A stretch of DNA of 64,000 nucleotides, from positions 1 through 64,000 of the forward strand of contig CAYZVO010000016.1 in assembly GCA_964481655.1 (NCBI GenBank). Reading direction: 5' to 3'. This stretch comes from CALDOK01 sp964481655. GTDB lineage: Bacteria > Myxococcota_A > UBA796 > JAFGLY01. Shown piece after piece: positions 1 through 10,722 of this stretch (its first letter is position 1; each line of letters begins with the position of its first letter). A program made the translations under genes and the position numbers. The notes below the pieces were generated by a model, which was given only the letters and a program-made list of their open reading frames with translations, was not told where the DNA came from and made no database searches.

Positions 1-1
1 G

Positions 2-1810
2 GCGGACGTGGTCCCCTACGCGGGCGTGGACCAGGACTGCGAGGGCTACGACGTCACCGACGTCGACGGCGACGGCTTCATCGCCGAGGAGGCGGGCGGC
101 AACGACTGCGACGACGAGAACGCCGACGTCTTCCCGGGCAACAAGGAGATCCCCTTCGACGGGATCGACAACGACTGCCAGGACGGCGACTCCGCCGACG
201 CCGACGGCGACGGCTACAACGACGCCGACTACGGCGGCGACGACTGCGACGACTCGGATCCGACCATCAACCCGGACGGCTTCGAGTGGTGGAACGACGG
301 TGTGGACCAGGACTGCGATGGCAGCGACATCGGCAGCTACCTGAACCTGGCGGACGCTGGCATCACCATTGACGGCGACAGCGGGTTCAGCACCCTCGTT
401 GGCCACGGCATCGACAGCTGCGACTTCGACGAGGATGGCCTCGACGATCTCGTGGTCGCTGCGCCGTTCTACGGCTACAACGCCAGCTCTGGCTACTACT
501 ATTACTACGGTGCGGTCGGCATCTTCTACGGCAACGGTGCGGGGCTCTGGACGGGCGGTATGGCCATCGACGACGCCGACACCCTCGTCGAGGGCAGCAG
601 CCAGTACGAGTTCCTGGGCTTCGCGCCCAAGTGTGGTGACGTCAACGGCGACGGGCACGACGACCTGGTGATGAGCCGCGGCGAGCTGTACTACGCGGAC
701 GCCGGCATCGACCAGGCCTTCGCCGTGCTCATCTACTATGGGGATGGGACCGGCTTTGACCCCGCGCTCGAGGATGGCGATGCCGACGCCGAGCTCACGC
801 TGACCTTCGGTACGGATGATCAGTCCGGCGGGAAGTCGGTGAGCGTCTACTCGACCGAGCTGGCCATCGGTGACCTCGATGGTGATGGGGCCGAGGAGAT
901 CATTGTCGACTGGGGCTACGGCAACGGCTACGACACCAGCTCGGTGCTCCTGCTGCCCGGTGGCCAGTACACCGGTGACCTCGACCTGGATGAGCAGGTG
1001 CTGAACTACGTCAGCACCAGCCTGTACGGCGACCTCACCTACCTCCGGGTGTTCGAGGATCTCGACGGCGATGGCCTGCTCGACCTGTTCGCGGGCGAGC
1101 CCTACTACTCCCTCACGGTGGACACCGGCGACTGGCTCACCGATGACGACGACTCGAGCCGCGAAGGCATGGGGGCGTTTCTGTCGGACTTGAGCACGCT
1201 CGAGGGCGAGACGCTGCTCGAGTCGGCCTACGCGACCATCCTCGGCGTCGATGAGCTGGGCTACTTCGGGTTCGACGCGGTGGGCGCCGACCTGGATGGC
1301 GACGGGGCCACGGACGGCATCTTCGGCGCCATTGGCGACAGCACCGATGGGGACGAAGCGGGTGCGTTCTACGCCTTCTCGGACCTCGCCTCCTACCTTG
1401 GTTCGGTGCAGACGGGCAGTCCGGCGGACGCGGACGCCCATGTCTACGGCAGCTTCGACGAGGGCCTGTTGGGCTACGAGTTCGCGAGAGCTGGGGACAT
1501 CAACGGCGATGGCTACGAGGAGCTGCTGGTGTCCGAGCCCAACGGCGGCACCTTCGACGTGGGCCGCGTGTACCTGGTGAACGGTGAGCTCGTTTCGGGC
1601 GAAGCCGCCATCGAGGACGTGTGCCTGATGGGCTTCGAGGGCGACGACTCGGACAACTACATCGGCTCGTCGCTGCTCGGTGACGCCGACTTCGACGGCG
1701 ACGGGCTGCCCGATCTGGTCATCTCTGCGCTGGGATGGGATGACGCCGACGACGCAAGCTACAGCGCGGGCCAGGTGCTGATCTACCTGTCGAGCGACTG
1801 GGGCGACTGA
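2..1810 (+). CDS. MopE-repeat / FG-GAP repeat exported protein, 5' truncated by window edge
   Basis: The frame is open at the window edge, so the true start and any signal peptide lie upstream; 602 residues are visible. The first ~110 residues hold about two and a half MopE-type repeats (DGDGF or DGDGY, then DCDD, then GIDNDCQDG), a motif thought to bind divalent metal in Myxococcota surface proteins. The rest contains seven FG-GAP/VCBS-like blades with calcium-loop cores such as DVNGDGHDDLV, DLDGDGAEEII, DINGDGYEELL and DFDGDGLPDLV, consistent with a beta-propeller like the integrin-alpha head. It ends with no membrane anchor or sorting tail. It converges with the next gene, 3 bases after its stop. 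Function is unknown; an adhesion or binding role is inference from the fold. Confidence 0.8.
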   Translation, partial: ADVVPYAGVDQDCEGYDVTDVDGDGFIAEEAGGNDCDDENADVFPGNKEIPFDGIDNDCQDGDSADADGDGYNDADYGGDDCDDSDPTINPDGFEWWNDGVDQDCDGSDIGSYLNLADAGITIDGDSGFSTLVGHGIDSCDFDEDGLDDLVVAAPFYGYNASSGYYYYYGAVGIFYGNGAGLWTGGMAIDDADTLVEGSSQYEFLGFAPKCGDVNGDGHDDLVMSRGELYYADAGIDQAFAVLIYYGDGTGFDPALEDGDADAELTLTFGTDDQSGGKSVSVYSTELAIGDLDGDGAEEIIVDWGYGNGYDTSSVLLLPGGQYTGDLDLDEQVLNYVSTSLYGDLTYLRVFEDLDGDGLLDLFAGEPYYSLTVDTGDWLTDDDDSSREGMGAFLSDLSTLEGETLLESAYATILGVDELGYFGFDAVGADLDGDGATDGIFGAIGDSTDGDEAGAFYAFSDLASYLGSVQTGSPADADAHVYGSFDEGLLGYEFARAGDINGDGYEELLVSEPNGGTFDVGRVYLVNGELVSGEAAIEDVCLMGFEGDDSDNYIGSSLLGDADFDGDGLPDLVISALGWDDADDASYSAGQVLIYLSSDWGD

Positions 1811-1813
1811 TCC

Positions 1814-3289
1814 CTACATCGGCCAGGGCAGATCCCGCCGGGTGATGCCCAGCAGGCCCAGCAACGCCAGCAGCAGCCCCGCGCCCCTCCCGGCGGGCGC
1901 CGAGCTGCAGCCCGTGGGCTGGCCCAGGCCGGTGTCGATGGTGCGCTCGGCCAGGTAGGCGCAGGCGTCATCCTCGTCGATCTCGCCGTCGCAGTCGTTG
2001 TCCAGCTCGTCGCAGTCCTCGACGGTGTCGGGCAGCACCCAGGGGTTGTCGTCGTCGCAGTCACCGGCCTCTTCGGACCAACCGTCGCCGTCGTCGTCGA
2101 AGCTGGTGGAGCCCTCGTCCACGTGGCCGTCGCAGTCGTCGTCCACGCCCGAGATGGACTCGTGGGCCCCGGGGTAGACGCCGTCCTCGTTGTCGTCGCA
2201 GTCGCCCTCGAGCTCGGAGTAGCCGTCGCCGTCGTCGTCGTAGCGGGTGGTGCCCTCGTCGATGGCGCCGTCGCAGTCGTTGTCGATGCGGTCGGCCAGC
2301 TCCTGAGCGTCGGGGTGGTTGTCGGGGTCGGCGTCGTGGCAGTCGCCGTCGTCCTCGCTCCAGCCGTCCTCGTCGTGGTCGTCGCTGCTGGGGTTGGCGG
2401 CCTCGTCGATCTCACCGTCGCAGTCGTCGTCGTGGCCGTTGGCCAGCTCGACGGCCGAGGGGCTGACCAGCGCGTCGGTGTCGTCGCAGTCGCCGGCGCA
2501 GGCGAACCAGCCGTCGCCGTCGTCGTCCCAGTCGGGGTGCAGGGAGGCGTCGCAGTCGTTGCCTTGCAGGTCGACCAGCAGGGCGTGCTCGGGGTCGTTG
2601 CTGAGCAGCTCCACGACGGCGGCGTCCGGCTCACCGTCGGCGGGGACCCAGGCCACGGTCACGTGGCTCGTGGTGCCGGGCTGCACGTAGATGGGGTCCG
2701 GGGTCTGCACGGAGTAGGTGCTCGAGGCTCCGAGATCGAAGCCGGCGACGGTCAGCTCCACCTGGCCGCAGTTGACCAGGGACAGCGTGTCGCTCGAGAA
2801 GCTCCCGGAGGCCCGGGGCCCGAAGTCCACGAAGGACGGGCTGACGGACGCGCAGGGGTGCATGGCGAGGCCCCGCAGGGCCACGTGCCACTGGCCGTCC
2901 TCGACCTGGGTGTCGTTGGAGTGCACCGTGAGCAGCGCGCGGTGGGTGCCGGCGTCTTCGGGCCGGTAGCTGAGCTGGACCACGGCGAGGGTGGGGGAGG
3001 CCTCGGTGCCGCGGGAGAGCACCAGCTTGCCGTCGGGCTCCGCCCAGTCCAGCAGCACGAAGGGCTCGCTGTCGCCTTCGTGCGCCACGGTGATGTCGGT
3101 GACCGTGATGGGCGCCGCACCCACCGAACGCAGCTCCAGACCCACGGTGGCACGATCGCCCACGGCGATGGCACCGGCGTCCAGCAGCGGGTCGGTGGTG
3201 AGCACCCGGGCCTGGGCCGCGGGCTCGTACTCGGGTGGGCAGCCGAGCAGGGGGAGGCAGGTCAGCAGGAGTGCTACGCGGGGCGTCAT
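1814..3289 (-). CDS. Lipoprotein with HYDIN/choice-of-anchor-D-like region, MopE repeats and MYXO-CTERM-like tail
   Basis: This 491-residue protein begins MTPRVALLLTCLPLLGC, a clear lipobox. I chose this ATG over one 18 bases upstream because GAGGAGA sits just before it. Residues ~25-235 resemble two Ig-like ASPM/HYDIN modules (phrases such as LTVHSNDTQ and VELLSNDPEHA). Residues ~240-450 carry about five MopE-type repeats (DDDGDGW or DDDGDGY, GDCDD, DNDCDGEIDE). The C-terminus is TGCSSAPAGRGAG, then a Leu-rich helix, then TRRD, which resembles a MYXO-CTERM sorting signal. A lipobox together with a C-terminal sorting signal is unusual in one protein. Function is unknown; a surface or matrix role is inferred. 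Confidence 0.8.
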   Translation of the reverse strand: MTPRVALLLTCLPLLGCPPEYEPAAQARVLTTDPLLDAGAIAVGDRATVGLELRSVGAAPITVTDITVAHEGDSEPFVLLDWAEPDGKLVLSRGTEASPTLAVVQLSYRPEDAGTHRALLTVHSNDTQVEDGQWHVALRGLAMHPCASVSPSFVDFGPRASGSFSSDTLSLVNCGQVELTVAGFDLGASSTYSVQTPDPIYVQPGTTSHVTVAWVPADGEPDAAVVELLSNDPEHALLVDLQGNDCDASLHPDWDDDGDGWFACAGDCDDTDALVSPSAVELANGHDDDCDGEIDEAANPSSDDHDEDGWSEDDGDCHDADPDNHPDAQELADRIDNDCDGAIDEGTTRYDDDGDGYSELEGDCDDNEDGVYPGAHESISGVDDDCDGHVDEGSTSFDDDGDGWSEEAGDCDDDNPWVLPDTVEDCDELDNDCDGEIDEDDACAYLAERTIDTGLGQPTGCSSAPAGRGAGLLLALLGLLGITRRDLPWPM

Positions 3290-3311
3290 GATGATCTCCT
3301 CGGACATCGTA

Positions 3312-3325
3312 ACTCAAGTTTGAGT
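3312..3325. promoter_or_regulatory. 14-base inverted repeat in the divergent intergenic region
   Basis: ACTCAA-gt-TTGAGT lies 23 bases upstream of the MopE lipoprotein start and 70 bases upstream of kdsD. Its symmetry and position fit an operator half-site pair, but no regulator is identified. Confidence 0.25.
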
Positions 3326-3394
3326 CACTGACCCGAAAAGCTTCTGGGAGTCCGGCGCGATAGGGGCCCGAGGCACCCGTCACCCGGCGGAATC

Positions 3395-4300
3395 ATGGAC
3401 CCGGTAGCGCTCTTCGATCACTTCGTCCACGCCCTCAGGGGGGCATGCGAGGCGTCCGCGGAGCAGCTCCCCGAGGCGGCAGCTCGGGTGCGGGCCTGCC
3501 GCGGCCTGGTGGTCTGCACCGGCGCGGGCAAGAGCGGCTTCGTGGCGCGCAAGCTGGCCTCGAGCCTCAGCACCCAGGGGCGCCGGGCCTGCTGGCTCGA
3601 TCCCGGGGGCGCCGCCCACGGCGAGGCGGGCCTGCTGGGTCCCGGCGATCTGCTGGTGGCCATCAGCCGCTCCGGGGAGAGCGACGAGGTCGTGTCCCTG
3701 GCCATCACCGCGCCCTGCCCGGTGCTGGCGCTCACGGCCCGCCCCGGCAGCCGGCTGGGTCGAGCGGCGGCCCTGGTGCTCGACTGCGGGCCGGTGCCCG
3801 ATCCCGAAGGCCCCCCCAGCGCCAGCACCCTCGCCGCCGCCGCGGTGGCCGACGCCATCGCATTGCTGGCCGGTCCCGCGGCCGATCCCCAACACCCGGC
3901 CGGCTCCATCGGCCGCGCCCAGCGCATCCCGGTGTCGCGGGTGATGCACCCGCCGCCGGTGGTGGCCCCGGAGCTCCCGCTGCCCGCGGTGCTCGGTGCC
4001 CTGAGCGAGCGCGGCCTCGGGGCCGTGCTGCTGGTCCGGGACGATCGCCTGGTGGGCATCATCACCGACGGCGATCTGCGTCGGGCGGTCGAGCACCAGG
4101 GCGGCGCGGTGCTGAACGCCAGCGCCAGCGCCATCGCCACCCACAGCCCCGTCACGGTCCAGGCCGCCGCGCCCATCGGCGAGGCCCTGCGCCTGATGGA
4201 GGAACGCCCCAGCCAGATCGCGGTGCTCCCGGTGCTGGATGGTGAGCGCGTGGTGGGCCTGGTGCGCATCCATGACCTGGTCCAGGCCGGGCTGGGGTAG
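3395..4300 (+). CDS. kdsD: D-arabinose-5-phosphate isomerase (KpsF/GutQ/KdsD family)
   Basis: Interconverts ribulose-5-phosphate and arabinose-5-phosphate, the first committed step toward KDO. Residues ~20-165 are a SIS domain with the phosphosugar motif CTGAGKSG and ISRSGESDE; two CBS domains follow (about 184-240 and 245-300, with IITDGDLRR in the first). Lys46, Glu95, Glu138 and His167 (in QHPAGSIGR) fall where the known catalytic residues of the family lie. The length of 301 is slightly below the usual ~320 because the N-terminus and the SIS-CBS link are short. kdsA begins 9 bases downstream, which supports the KDO assignment over a gluconate or capsule paralogue. Confidence 0.9.
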   Translation: MDPVALFDHFVHALRGACEASAEQLPEAAARVRACRGLVVCTGAGKSGFVARKLASSLSTQGRRACWLDPGGAAHGEAGLLGPGDLLVAISRSGESDEVVSLAITAPCPVLALTARPGSRLGRAAALVLDCGPVPDPEGPPSASTLAAAAVADAIALLAGPAADPQHPAGSIGRAQRIPVSRVMHPPPVVAPELPLPAVLGALSERGLGAVLLVRDDRLVGIITDGDLRRAVEHQGGAVLNASASAIATHSPVTVQAAAPIGEALRLMEERPSQIAVLPVLDGERVVGLVRIHDLVQAGLG

Positions 4301-4309
4301 GCTGTCCCC

Positions 4310-5122
4310 ATGACCTTCCAGCCTGTCGATGTCGGCCCGGTCACCATCGGTGGCCCTCAGCTCGTGCTCATCGCGGGCCCCTGTGTCATCGAGAGCACCG
4401 AGCACACCGTGGCCGTCGCCCGGGAGCTGCAGGCCCTCTGCGAGCGCGTCGCTGTTCCCCTGATCTTCAAGGCCAGCTTCGACAAGGCCAACCGTTCCTC
4501 GGTGTCCGCCTACCGCGGGCCCGGTCTCGAGGCCGGGTTGGCCAGCTTGGCCGCGGTGCGCGACGCCACCGGCCTGCCCCTCTGCACCGACGTCCACGCC
4601 CCCGGGCAGGCCGCCCCGGTGGCCGCCGTCGTCGACCTGCTGCAGGTGCCGGCGTTCCTCTGCCGACAGACCGACCTGCTGCTGGCCTGCGCGGCCACGG
4701 GCTGCCCCGTGAACGTCAAGAAGGGCCAGTTCATGGCCCCGCAGGCCATGGGCGCGGCGGTGGACAAGCTGCGCAGCGCTGGCGCGGCCGGGGTGGTGCT
4801 CACCGAGCGTGGCTCGAGCTTCGGCCACGGGGACCTGGTGGTGGACTACCGGGGCCTGCCCATCATGCGTGGGCTCGGCGTGCCGGTCTGCATGGACGCC
4901 ACCCACGCCTGCCAGCAGCCGCCTACGGGTGGTGCGAGCACGGGGGGCCTGCGGGCCATGGTGCCCACGCTGGCCCGGGCGGCCGTGGCCGTGGGCGTCG
5001 ATGCCCTGTTCCTCGAGGTCCACCCGGATCCGGACCGCGCCCCTTGCGATGGGTCCAACATGCTGGCGCTGGACCAGCTGGAGCCGCTGCTCCGGGATCT
5101 GCTGGTGCTGCGGGGGCGCTGA
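4310..5122 (+). CDS. kdsA: 3-deoxy-8-phosphooctulonate synthase, metal-dependent class
   Basis: Condenses arabinose-5-phosphate with phosphoenolpyruvate to KDO-8-phosphate in the cytoplasm. The 270-residue protein has the family signatures IAGPCVIES, KASFDKANRSS, PAFLCRQTDLL, NVKKGQF and MRGLGVPVCMDATHACQ. Cys25, His199, Glu236 and Asp247 match the four metal ligands of the Aquifex-type enzyme in identity and in spacing (174, 37, 11). The Asn that replaces the Cys in the E. coli metal-independent class is absent, so this should be a metal-dependent KdsA. It lies 9 bases behind kdsD and its stop abuts the stop of the convergent nitroreductase-like gene. Confidence 0.96.
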   Translation: MTFQPVDVGPVTIGGPQLVLIAGPCVIESTEHTVAVARELQALCERVAVPLIFKASFDKANRSSVSAYRGPGLEAGLASLAAVRDATGLPLCTDVHAPGQAAPVAAVVDLLQVPAFLCRQTDLLLACAATGCPVNVKKGQFMAPQAMGAAVDKLRSAGAAGVVLTERGSSFGHGDLVVDYRGLPIMRGLGVPVCMDATHACQQPPTGGASTGGLRAMVPTLARAAVAVGVDALFLEVHPDPDRAPCDGSNMLALDQLEPLLRDLLVLRGR

Positions 5123-5785
5123 TCACTCTCCGCGCGCGTACCCCACGGTCTGGGCGTTCAGCACCATCTGGGTGGGCTCGAGCCCCAGCGCCTTGTGCAG
5201 AACGGGAGCGTCGACGGATGCGCGGAAGGCGGTCGCCAGGCCCTGGGCGGCGCAGAGCAGGTACACGTTCTGGCCGATGAAGCCTGCGTCGGTCTGGGCG
5301 GTGGAGCGCTTGTTCAGCTCGTCGATGCGATCCATGCGCGTGGTGTCCGCGACGTAGACCAGGTTCACGGGCGCGTCGGCCACGAAGTCCTGGGTCCCGG
5401 TGAGGGCGCGCAGGTCGCCCTCGACGATGGTGGTGAGCCCGTGGACGGCGGGGTCGTAGCGGTAGGCTCCCCGCTCCAGCACCACGTAGAGGTCGATCTC
5501 CTGGTTGCCGTAGGCGCTGGGGGCCGTGCGACCACCGTCGTCCCGGTTCTGGCCGAAGGCGGCCCAGAGCAGGTCGGACAGCTGCTGGTCGTCCAGCGCG
5601 GTGTCCGCGAATGCGCGGGTGCTGTGGCGGTCGGCCAGGGCCTTCATCAGAGGCGCGGGGGCGTCGAGCTGAGGGGCGGGGAGCGGGACGGCGGGCTCGA
5701 TCGTCGCGACGGGCGCCGGGGGGGGATCGGCGGCCAGCTGGCACGCGGTGAGTGCGACGACGGCGAGGACTGCCAGGCGGTTCAT
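5123..5785 (-). CDS. Nitroreductase/SagB-like lipoprotein
   Basis: The 220-residue protein starts MNRLAVLAVVALTACQ, a lipobox, followed by a Pro/Ala linker to about residue 45. The rest matches the FMN-dependent nitroreductase fold of the SagB-type subgroup: RHSTRAFADTALDDQQLSD (flavin phosphate-binding Arg/Ser), LLWAAFGQNR, TAPSAYGNQEIDLYVV, and near the end GFIGQNVYLLCAAQGLAT. Export as a lipoprotein is uncommon for this fold but recurs in environmental Bacteroidota and Myxococcota-like genomes. The substrate is unknown. It follows the 5805 membrane gene by 19 bases on the same strand and may belong to the clpB-led transcription unit. Confidence 0.8.
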   Translation of the reverse strand: MNRLAVLAVVALTACQLAADPPPAPVATIEPAVPLPAPQLDAPAPLMKALADRHSTRAFADTALDDQQLSDLLWAAFGQNRDDGGRTAPSAYGNQEIDLYVVLERGAYRYDPAVHGLTTIVEGDLRALTGTQDFVADAPVNLVYVADTTRMDRIDELNKRSTAQTDAGFIGQNVYLLCAAQGLATAFRASVDAPVLHKALGLEPTQMVLNAQTVGYARGE

Positions 5786-5804
5786 GAACCCTCCAGCGGG
5801 ACCC

Positions 5805-6284
5805 CTAACGAGGCTCTGCCCGCATGCGGACGAACAGGACGGCCAGGACCGTCGCCCAGGTGATCCCGTGCAGGATGCGGCTCGCGATGGCGATGACCTG
5901 CTGGCGCTGCACCACGTAGGCCAGGCCCTCGGCGCCCAGCACGTCCGCCAGCAGGGCGGTGCGCACGGTGGGCATGAGCTGCGCCACGGCCATGGCCCCG
6001 AACATCAGCAGGACCGCGACGCCGGGCACGGCGGGGTGGCGCAGCAGCGGGGTCGGCTCGAGCCCGCCTGGCCGCAGGGCGAGGACGATGCCCAGCCACA
6101 GCACCGCGAAGGAGAGCAGCGCCAGCCCGATCTCGACGCCCAACAGGGTGGTGGCGCTGGCCCCGTTGTAGAGCAGCTGGAAGTACATCCCAGACACCAC
6201 GGTCCCGATCCCCGCCTGCGCGACGAGCACGGCGATCCACCACAGGAACGCGGCGTACAGGGCGGAGGCGGGGCGGCTGCTCAT
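5805..6284 (-). CDS. Small four-helix integral membrane protein, function unknown
   Basis: The start ATG overlaps the stop of the upstream membrane protein gene in an ATGA arrangement, which fixes the start and suggests translational coupling. The product is 159 residues with four predicted membrane helices (around residues 8-32, 42-68, 80-102 and 128-150) and a short basic tail. The order of helices and the HPAVPGVAVLL and RILHGITW segments resemble small DUF4149-like membrane proteins, but I cannot make a firm family call. Its role probably relates to the larger membrane protein it is coupled to. Confidence 0.7.
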   Translation of the reverse strand: MSSRPASALYAAFLWWIAVLVAQAGIGTVVSGMYFQLLYNGASATTLLGVEIGLALLSFAVLWLGIVLALRPGGLEPTPLLRHPAVPGVAVLLMFGAMAVAQLMPTVRTALLADVLGAEGLAYVVQRQQVIAIASRILHGITWATVLAVLFVRMRAEPR

Positions 6285-7852
6285 GGAGAATCCATAGCCC
6301 CCACGGCGTACAGCGGCAGGGGCGAACCCTCGCTCACGTTCGGGACGGTGGGGCAGGGCTCCGGCAGGTACACGTCGAGCTGGGTCGCCGAGGGCCCCTG
6401 GCGCAGGTGTGACAGGACCGACCAGGCCTCCACGGTGGTGCGCCATGGCCGCTGCTGCTCGCAGCGCAGCTGGAGGCGGTCGGCGCTGGGCGGGGTGGTG
6501 AAGCGCAGGCCCACCACCGGGCCGTGGCCCATGGTCTCGACCTCCTGCAGCACCGGCAGGCCCCCCGACACCATGGGCTCGAGCACGCACAGCCGGTGGT
6601 CGGCGACACGCTGGCAGCTCGCCCCGTCGGGGGGCGGGCCGCTGACCGGGGCGTGCTCGATGACCACGGTGACCCCGAGGATACGCAGCAGCTCGGCGGC
6701 CTGGGCCTCGGGGAAGCGCCGGGCCACCGCCTCGAGCTCGGCGAGGGCCGCGCTGTCCCAGGCCCAGCTCCCGCCGACCATCGGCCGCCCGTGCAGCAAC
6801 GCCGCTGCGCGGGCTGGGCCGCGGTCGCAGGTGCAGCGGTGGGGCAGCGCCGTGTGGCGCTCGTACAGGGGACCGTCGACGATGGCCTCGAGGCCGACGT
6901 AGACCTCGGGGATGGTGTGGCCGTGTCGGGGGTGGTCCGTCGGCGAGGGCGCCACCAGCAGCATGGGCACCAGGAGGATCACGACCAGGACGGGCCGGCC
7001 GATGGCTGGCAGCCGCGCCAGCTCCCGGCGCGTCAGGAGCGCGGCCGCCGCCAGGCCCAGCGCAGCCACCGGCAGCACACCCCAGCGCGCGCCGGGGAGC
7101 ACTGGGTCCCAGCGGGCGTGCTGAGGCCCCACCAGCGCCAGCACCGCCAGCGCGGGCGGGATGAGGCTGACGAGGCCCACAGTCTGGCCGATGGCCGCCG
7201 CCAGCAGCGTGCGGCGGTCTCCCCAACGCCGGGCCGCCGCCAGGCCGGCGACCACGAGCAGCAGGATCAGGGCGTGCAGCCCCTGCTGCCAGCCCCAGTG
7301 GGCGCTGCCGGCCAGCAGCGCGGCGCCGAGCCCGGCCTGCCACGGTCGGCTGCGGGACAGCCCGCGCCCCAGCAGCAGCGCACCGGCGATGGGCACCCAG
7401 GCGTGCACCAGCCCCAGGGGCGTGCCCAGCCCCAGCAGGATCGGCGCCAGCCCCGCGGCCGCCCCCGCGATCCAGGTGGCGGGGCTCGGGCCCATCAGCT
7501 CAGCCGCGGCTCGATGGCCCACCCACGCGGTGGCGAAGATGCCGAGCAGGGCCAGCAGGGCATAGGCGCTGGCTGGGTCGAGACCTGCGAGGGGCCAGGC
7601 CAGCAGGGCCTGCCCGAGCAGCCAGTCGGCCTGGGCCACGCCGGGTCCCACGGGCCAGCCCAGCCAGGCCTCCCCCCAGGCCTGCTGGCCGGTCACGACG
7701 CGCTGCAGCTGCTCGATGGCCAGCAGCTCCCCCAGGGCGGTGGGGTCCTGGGTGGCGAAGCCGGGCTCGAGCAGCAGGTGCCGCGCCGCGACCAGCACCG
7801 CCAGCCCCAGCACGATCAGGGCCGCCAGCTCCCGGCGCAGGGTCGAGCCCAC
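6281..7852 (-). CDS. Multi-pass membrane protein with a soluble C-terminal domain, possibly GT-C-like
   Basis: A 523-residue protein starting at GTG one base after the clpB stop. Residues 1-300 form about nine or ten hydrophobic helices; the loop after the first (EPGFATQDPTALGEL) is where GT-C lipid-linked glycosyltransferases carry acidic residues, but the DD/DE motif is not clear. Residues ~310-523 are soluble and mostly periplasmic in character, with several Cys (HRCTCDRG, GASCQRV, RCEQQ, EPCPT). It overlaps the next gene by 4 bases. It might be a YfhO/GT-C-type transferase or an unrelated exporter; I hold only the membrane-protein call with confidence. Confidence 0.65.
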   Translation of the reverse strand: MGSTLRRELAALIVLGLAVLVAARHLLLEPGFATQDPTALGELLAIEQLQRVVTGQQAWGEAWLGWPVGPGVAQADWLLGQALLAWPLAGLDPASAYALLALLGIFATAWVGHRAAAELMGPSPATWIAGAAAGLAPILLGLGTPLGLVHAWVPIAGALLLGRGLSRSRPWQAGLGAALLAGSAHWGWQQGLHALILLLVVAGLAAARRWGDRRTLLAAAIGQTVGLVSLIPPALAVLALVGPQHARWDPVLPGARWGVLPVAALGLAAAALLTRRELARLPAIGRPVLVVILLVPMLLVAPSPTDHPRHGHTIPEVYVGLEAIVDGPLYERHTALPHRCTCDRGPARAAALLHGRPMVGGSWAWDSAALAELEAVARRFPEAQAAELLRILGVTVVIEHAPVSGPPPDGASCQRVADHRLCVLEPMVSGGLPVLQEVETMGHGPVVGLRFTTPPSADRLQLRCEQQRPWRTTVEAWSVLSHLRQGPSATQLDVYLPEPCPTVPNVSEGSPLPLYAVGAMDSP

Positions 7853-7853
7853 G

Positions 7854-10502
<2,649 letters not shown>

Positions 10503-10622
10503 GCCAACTCCTGAACGATTGCAATGAGCCGCCGTCCAATGAGCCTATCCGCTCAGCGGCTCCGGTACGCTCAGAAGCTAGGCACCCGCCCCGGATCGTC
10601 CAGCGGCGCCGTACTCGAGCTG

Positions 10623-10705
10623 CACAGGGAGAGCGCGGAGGACGCGGAGGCTTCCGCCTGCCGGGGCGCGGCGGCAGCCTCCGCGCTCTCCGCGTCCTCC
10701 CTGTG
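10623..10705. repeat. Large imperfect inverted repeat, probable terminator downstream of the subtilisin gene
   Basis: Arms of 28 bases (10623-10650 and 10678-10705) both begin CACAGGGAG when read inward and end CGCGGAGG. In the middle the two arms carry the same GAGAGC and GAGGAC units in swapped order, so the hairpin pairs at both ends with an internal mismatch block. It lies between the subtilisin stop and the clpB start, both read on the minus strand, so it could end the subtilisin transcript. No T-run follows. Confidence 0.5.
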
Positions 10706-10722
10706 AGTCCTGGCTAGCGCGA

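Noticed and set aside
1..3310. Tandem DNA repeat in the MopE genes
   Set aside because: The regularity comes from protein repeats with variable codons, not identical DNA units.
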